The notes beneath the pieces are model-generated. The model did no database searches. It was given only the letters and a program-made list of their open reading frames with translations, and was not told the origin of the DNA. The translations under genes and the position numbers were made by a program. 64,000 bases of DNA from Pseudo-nitzschia pungens (lineage: Eukaryota; Bacillariophyta; Bacillariophyceae; Bacillariales; Bacillariaceae), in contig CM074760.1 of the NCBI GenBank assembly GCA_037355855.1, positions 5,510,501 to 5,574,500 of the forward strand, written 5' to 3'. Of the stretch, positions 58,791-64,000 are shown one piece after another. Positions within the stretch are counted from its first letter, which is position 1, and each line of letters opens with the position of its first letter.

Positions 58791-59497
58791 CTAACGTGGA
58801 CACACAAGGATCTAGCAAGTACAGAGATCGAGTGTTGGCTTGTTGCGACGAGACTACCGGTAGTAACCTGATTTCGCTGTGATCTGGAGTGTCTGGAGTC
58901 GTCGTCCAAACACACCTGCGCTATTGATTTTGATGTCTTTTTTTTTTGTACGCAGTTTCTATTGGTAGTTTTAGTGGTAGTTGTAACCTTATTGGTATGC
59001 CGGTAACCTTACCAGAACATGCCTACCGTACTATCGTACCGTACTCCGCCTTTGAGTTCGAAAGTAACCTTACCCTTGATCAAAATCAATCATCTCTCAT
59101 TATTTTCAAGTAGATTACGGTAAGATTAATTACGAGTGCGAGTAAGATCTTACGAGTACGAGTAAGTCTTAACCTTACTGGTACTTGCACGTTCTGTTAC
59201 CCGTAACCTCATTGGTAAGGGTAAGTAGTTCTTACTCCGTCCTTCCGTCCATCCGCCCGTCCATCAACGCGAGTGCCATTGCAGTAGAAGGGGGCGCCCC
59301 CATCTACCGTTAGAAGTGACAACGGCGCGCCCAAAAAGTTAAAATGAGTCGACGAAAGGAGAACGGAGATGTCTTCTGACTTGTTACAACATCCGACACC
59401 ATCACGACGGTAACCTTACCGGTAAGGTTTAGCTCCTCCTATGAAAACCAGTGATGCCATGTTGCACGTTGTATGTTTTGTGTAGTGTCGTCCAACT
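58791..59497. other. Divergent intergenic DNA rich in AACCTTAC motifs
   Basis: Contains at least six GTAACCTTAC or GTAAGGTT motifs (for example 58986, 59002, 59065, 59168, 59412-59429). The last forms the 18-bp perfect palindrome AACCTTACCGGTAAGGTT, 70 bp upstream of the WD40 gene ATG. GAGTACGAGTAAG repeats occur at about 59137-59166. No gene is supported. Confidence 0.6.
59412..59429. promoter_or_regulatory. 18-bp palindrome AACCTTACCGGTAAGGTT
   Basis: A perfect inverted repeat of the recurrent intergenic motif, 68 bp upstream of the WDR83-like ATG. Its position suits a promoter element bound by a dimeric factor, which is inference only. Confidence 0.4.
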
Positions 59498-60685
59498 ATG
59501 AATGAACCATTGCCGCCGTTGGAAACGGAGCCATCGATCAACCTGAACGAGAACGAGAACAAGAAAACGAACACCAACCTTCCGTCCGTTCCCGTCGCCC
59601 GTCTGACCGGTCACGATGGCCCCGTGCAAGCGATAGCGTTCACATCCGACGGCAAGTGGTGCCTGACGGGTGGTTTGGATCGGACCGTGAAGCTCTGGAA
59701 CCCGTTTCGCGTCGACCCGCATCACACCGCCGTCGTCGGTGCTTCCGTTTCGAAGCCATCGTCGATCACGATTCGCGGGAGGCGAGAAGCGGAAGACAAA
59801 ACCGCTTTCCAGAACATACCCCCGGCACTGAACATTCAGACGTATTCCGGGGGTCTGACGCACGAGGTTTCGGCGCTTTGCGTCACAACGACGTCTTCCT
59901 CTTCGTCCCAGACTCTTCTGGCCGCATCGCATCAAACCTTGGTCGTGACGGATCTGGTATCCAACCAAGTCAAGCGACGACTGGGTCAAAACCACCACAC
60001 CGGACGAATCAATGCGGTGGCAGCCACTCGGTATGGTGGAGAGGCGTACCTGACGGGGTCGTACGATGCCACGGTTGCCATCTGGGATGGTCGTTCCCGG
60101 GACAGCAAGCCCCTGCAGGTATTGAAGGATGCAAAGGATTCGGTCACCACGGTGTGCGTTCGACAAGACGCGCGCGAGGGAGACACCGGTGGCGGGTGCA
60201 ACCACACGGCGGTGATTCGAACGGCTTCCGTGGACGGGATTCTCCGAACGTACGACCTGCGAAAGGGCATCCTGCAGTGCGACGATTTCGGGTCTCCCGT
60301 CACGAGCATGGCGCACACCCGAGACGGAAAGTGTCTCGCGGTGTCGTGCCTGGACGGGACCATTCGGCTGATGGAAACCGACACCGGTGAGCTCCTGAAC
60401 ACCTATGCCTCCCACCACACGGCGGGCAATTACGGGTTGGACGTGGACGTTCTGGCCGACGACGCCACCATCGTGTCGGGATCCGAGAACGGGGCTTGTG
60501 CGCTGTACGATCTGGTCCGGGCCAACGCGGTGCAGATCCTCGAGGGGCCCGCCCGACGACCCACGTGCACCGTGCGGGCCCATCCGACACAATCGTCGCT
60601 CGTGATCGCCGCCAGCTACGACAACAGCACGGTGGTTTGGTCGCACGACTCGTCTCCGTGGCAGGACCAGCTTGGTGCGTCGTGA
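59498..60685 (+). CDS. WDR83: WD40-repeat protein WDR83/MORG1
   Basis: 395 residues from ATG 59498, intronless. WD40 blades read GHDGPVQAIAFTSDGKWCLTGGLDRTVKLWNP, GLTHEVSALCV, HTGRINAVAATRYGGEAYLTGSYDATVAIWD, SRDSKPLQVLKDAKDSVTTV, DGILRTYDLRKG, SPVTSMAHTRDGKCLAVSCLDGTIRLMETDTGELLNTYASHH and SENGACALYDLVRA; individual motifs here are abbreviated by blade order. The GELL-x-x-Y-x-x-H and AxRDGP-type blade order matches WDR83 (MORG1), a scaffold reported in MAPK signalling and the spliceosome. A short insertion in blade 2 (IRGRREAEDKTAF) and an N-terminal Asn/Glu-rich extension are additional. The seven-blade propeller length is typical. Confidence 0.88.
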   Translation: MNEPLPPLETEPSINLNENENKKTNTNLPSVPVARLTGHDGPVQAIAFTSDGKWCLTGGLDRTVKLWNPFRVDPHHTAVVGASVSKPSSITIRGRREAEDKTAFQNIPPALNIQTYSGGLTHEVSALCVTTTSSSSSQTLLAASHQTLVVTDLVSNQVKRRLGQNHHTGRINAVAATRYGGEAYLTGSYDATVAIWDGRSRDSKPLQVLKDAKDSVTTVCVRQDAREGDTGGGCNHTAVIRTASVDGILRTYDLRKGILQCDDFGSPVTSMAHTRDGKCLAVSCLDGTIRLMETDTGELLNTYASHHTAGNYGLDVDVLADDATIVSGSENGACALYDLVRANAVQILEGPARRPTCTVRAHPTQSSLVIAASYDNSTVVWSHDSSPWQDQLGAS

Positions 60686-62218
60686 AACGACGCACGCACG
60701 GTGAGCCTTGCTGCGTTATGGATCGAAACACAAACAAGTTCCATCGACGGAAACGAAGAATGGAACCAAACAACGCCGGAGCAGAACAACAACAATGCAA
60801 TGCAAAAAGCATCGTATAAACGAGAGTTTTCCTGGGAGGAGAGCCCGTTGGGATTCATACCGGCTCTCGAAGTAGAAAACATCGAGTTTGGATTTCTTAT
60901 CGGGTAGAGATCAACGAAATTTGATTTTCGAGTGTTTCCTTTTTGACTGATTGTTCTCCGTCGCCACGTCCGTGGTATTTCGATCGCTCTGATCGACCGA
61001 AATAGCACAACTTGTTCTGCGATTCCCCTTCTTTCGTCAAGCCCAACCCAACCCAACCCAACCCAATCTAAGCCAACCTCGATCTACACATCCACCGTGG
61101 GTTTCAAAGCTGCCGTGCCGACAGCCACCTTCAAGGCATTCGACAGAATGAATTCTTATCCACAGCATTCCTTTGCTGTGGTCGGATTGTACCGTATCCG
61201 ACCATGACAACTGAATTCGGCAGGCCCAGCGAACTATAAAATCTTGGAGCCATCACGATCCAAGCGGTACCGAATGTTTTTGAATTTTGATCAAAAATGA
61301 GATTTCTGTGAAAGTCGAGTCTGTCACTGTCACAGAAAGCAAAAAGGAAACCAATTGTTCGTTATCGTTATCTAAAAAAATAGGCCATCGAATTCTTTTT
61401 CTCTTTTGTCTCGCGTTTTCTTCCGACACTTCTGTTTTCTTCGTGAAGGTGATTTTGTTGTACGAGTAAAGTTTTACGGTACCGGTATTCATAAAACTAC
61501 GATAAGATCTTACGAGTAACCTTAGGTAGAGAGTTCAAACAATATAACGCGCGTTCTTGTATGCATTGTAAGGCGTAGTACCTGATTGTACGTCCCTTAG
61601 CAAGATCATGATCTTCCGTACCAGTAGTAATGATACGGGATACGGGTGTGACATTGCTGGGATCGATCCTTTCGTGCGGTAAGGTTTACGTAGGGAAAGA
61701 GTTATCGATGCGGCCCATAACAAAATTATTGAAGGACTCTCTCCAAAAAAGAAAAAGATGGGACACAAAGAAAAAATTGCATTTCATCTTGGTCGCGCTT
61801 CTGCTCTGTAGCACGAATTTACAACAGGTGCGCGAATTGCGCTCGAAATTACATCGTTGTTCTCTCGAAAATGGAAGTTGCAAAAGTGACAGAACTTCCT
61901 TCTAGCACCACAAATCCATCATTCGGTAACCTTACCGGTAGCTGTGAAACGAGGTTCTGTTCAGTAACTTACCTTACATCCGTAGATCGTACATGTAGAA
62001 GTCGTACCGTGAAAAGATCTCCATCCTATCCTTCGATGATTTTTTTTCTTCCGCCTCTGTGGGAGAGAAACAAAGAAATTGCACCCTTTACGACGTTCTT
62101 TAGAGCACCAAGTTTCTGACGACAAAATCATATCCATCGAACGACAAACTAAGTTAATACCAAGATTTGACACATCTCCCATTAAATTAGTTTTCGACAA
62201 ACAAAGCACAGAGCCGAG
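60686..62218. other. Intergenic DNA, simple repeats
   Basis: About 1.5 kb without a supported gene. CAACC pentamers repeat at about 61042-61066. AACCTTAC-type motifs occur near 61515, 61679, 61926 and 61966. The frames at 61253-61492, 61630-61905 and 61961-62344 lack any domain. Confidence 0.55.
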
Positions 62219-64000
62219 ATGATTTCTTCCTCGTCCCGCAGTTCCAAGGTTGCCAACCAGGCCCTTCGCCGAAGCAGCAAGGCTGCCGATGGCACAATCG
62301 CCGCTCGACGATCCGCAAGCAGCAAGAACGCCGGATCTTTCCAATCTCGGGCCGCGTCGACTTCGTCGTATCGCCTACCACGTGGATCCTTGTCCGCATT
62401 AAAGCTACAGAAGGATATCCTCCGAAATCCTGCTCGTTATTACACTACAGAACAAGTATTAAAATTGCGTGGATCCAAGATCGATCCAAAAAAAGACAAG
62501 GTGTTGTACAATGCGAAGGACGAGAAAGACAATTGCGGAGTCGGTCTGATTGCCAACATGAAATCGATTCCTTCCAGACACGTCGTCGAAGTTGCCGACG
62601 AGATGTTGGTTCGCATGGCCCATCGTGGTGGATGCGGTTGTGATCCAGCCTCGGGAGATGGAGCCGGTGAGTAAATCGTTCCAGTCTCTAATTGCATTTG
62701 GCCAAGTTTCTTCTTTGTGGTATGGTATGTGTTTGTATTTGTATTTGCATTTGTATTTTCTCACGATAGTTCTCGCCTTTGTCCAAATTCGCTCGTTTCA
62801 GGTATGCTTTTTGGAATGCCTGATTCTTTCATGCGTACGAAGGCCAAAGAATTATTCGGTGCCGAGCTTCCTCCCATGGGAGAATACGCGGTCGGTAATG
62901 TCTTTTTCCCTCCCGGAAGCGACACAAAAACCGTAATGAGCGATTGCAAGGCAATCGTCGAACGCCTGGTCAAGGAAAGAGGTCTGAACACGGTTGGCTG
63001 GAGACGAGTTCCTGTCAACAATTCCATGCTGGGAAAAGATCCTCTCGACAGCGAGCCCATCACGGAACAAATTTTCATTACCGTTGCCGGAGGATCGGGC
63101 GCGAAGGATCGCAAGGTCTTTGAGCAAGATTTGCTCTTGGTTCGCAAAATGGCGGAAGAAGAAGCCACCGACATGCTCGGACCCGAAAGCGGATTCTATG
63201 TGAATTCGCTCACAACCAATCACATTACCTACAAGGGACAACTCACACCAGAGCAAGTTTCGCAATATTACCTGGATTTGGCAGATCCCACCTTTGAGAC
63301 CCACTTGGCGCTGGTTCACTCTCGCTTTTCTACAAATACATTCCCATCGTGGGAACGTGCCCAGCCCATCCGGATGATGTGTCATAATGGGGAGATCAAC
63401 ACGCTTCGTGGAAACAAAAACTGGATGTACAGCCGCGGTGGAATCATGGAATCTCCTATTTTTGGAAACAACACTCCATTTTTGCTTCCTGCCGTTTCCG
63501 ATCACATGAGTGACTCTGGAAATTTCGACTCAGTTTTGGAACTCCTTACCAAGGCATCAAACCGTTCGCTGCCCGAAAGTGTCATGATGATGATTCCCGA
63601 GGCATGGCAAGACAATGACAACTTGTCCGATGCCAAAAAAGCGTTTTATGAGTACAACTCCTGCGTCATGGAACCTTGGGACGGACCAGCCATGGTTGCC
63701 TTCACCGACTCTAGATACATCGGTGCCACTTTGGATCGCAACGGTCTTCGTCCATCTAGGTACTACGTCACAAATGACGATCACGTCATTTTGTCGTCCG
63801 AAATCGGTGTGGCTTCGGAATTGCCCGATGTGGACGTGAAGATCAAGCATCGATTGGAACCCGGAAAAATGTTTTTGGTGGATTTCGAAACACAACGCAT
63901 CGTGCCCGACAACGAAATCAAGGAACAAATCGCCGCCGCGAAACCATACGCCGAGTGGATCGAAGGAAACATCGATCTCGCATCTTGGGCGAACTCGAGC
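62219..64000 (+). CDS. Glutamate synthase (GOGAT), 5' part, runs off window
   Basis: Start ATG 62219. Exon 1 is 62219-62666 and exon 2 runs from 62802 to the window end, with an in-phase GTGAGT...TTTCAG intron. It transfers the glutamine amide to 2-oxoglutarate, making two glutamates, the assimilation step after glutamine synthetase. The N-terminal ~60 residues are Ser/Arg/Ala-rich without acidic residues, a mitochondrial-type presequence; no diatom plastid ASAFAP signal is seen, favouring the NAD(P)H form. The class II glutamine amidotransferase domain starts at Cys106 in DNCGVGLIA, normally exposed by cleavage. Further motifs: MAHRGGCGCDP, HSRFSTNTFPSWERAQP, HNGEINTLRGN, EPWDGPA and DRNGLRPSRY. 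About 548 residues are present of an expected 1,500 or more. Confidence 0.95.

Overview
The window is eukaryotic nuclear DNA, most likely from a diatom or close stramenopile relative. This is inferred from compact genes on both strands, few short GT-AG introns, a mitochondrial-type presequence on a glutamate synthase, and a heavy LTR-retrotransposon load; no rRNA or plastid marker fixes the species. Several genes only read correctly after splicing, so exon joins are given where I could derive them.

Layout. 1-3.2 kb: a two-RRM nucleolar-type RNA-binding protein and intergenic DNA. 3.2-14.7 kb: a Ty3/gypsy retrotransposon (element A, minus strand, 195-bp LTRs, GTGTT target duplication) split by a second complete Ty3/gypsy element (element B, plus strand, 262-bp LTRs that read as identical, GTGGG target duplication). 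15.15-30.40 kb: a 15.25-kb Mutator-like DNA transposon (MULE) with 63-bp terminal inverted repeats and a 10-bp target duplication. It carries a 2,753-residue protein that joins a MULE transposase to a Ulp1/SUMO-protease domain, a small SWIM plus RING-like protein read inward from the other end, and three unrecognised genes. The three elements fill about 27 kb of the first 30.4 kb.

30.4-64 kb is gene-dense housekeeping DNA: an unknown nuclear-type protein, ATG8, a secreted repeat protein, acetyl-CoA acetyltransferase, LTV1, an unrecognised protein, PIG-O (GPI anchor synthesis), a DRS1/DDX27 helicase, a WH2 actin-binding protein, MAT1 (TFIIH/CAK), an sn-1 diacylglycerol lipase, a CDK10/11-like kinase, WDR83/MORG1 and the start of glutamate synthase. 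LTV1 and DRS1 act in ribosome assembly and MAT1 in CDK activation, but adjacency here implies no operon.

Main points of interest: the MULE as a putative SUMO/ubiquitin-linked mobile system; perfect palindromes exactly abutting the 5' LTR of both unrelated retrotransposons where a tRNA primer site is expected; a single in-frame UGA between gag and pol in both; a duplicated pair of hairpins with compensatory changes next to the MULE; and a cluster of reading-frame breaks in conserved genes at 38-50 kb.
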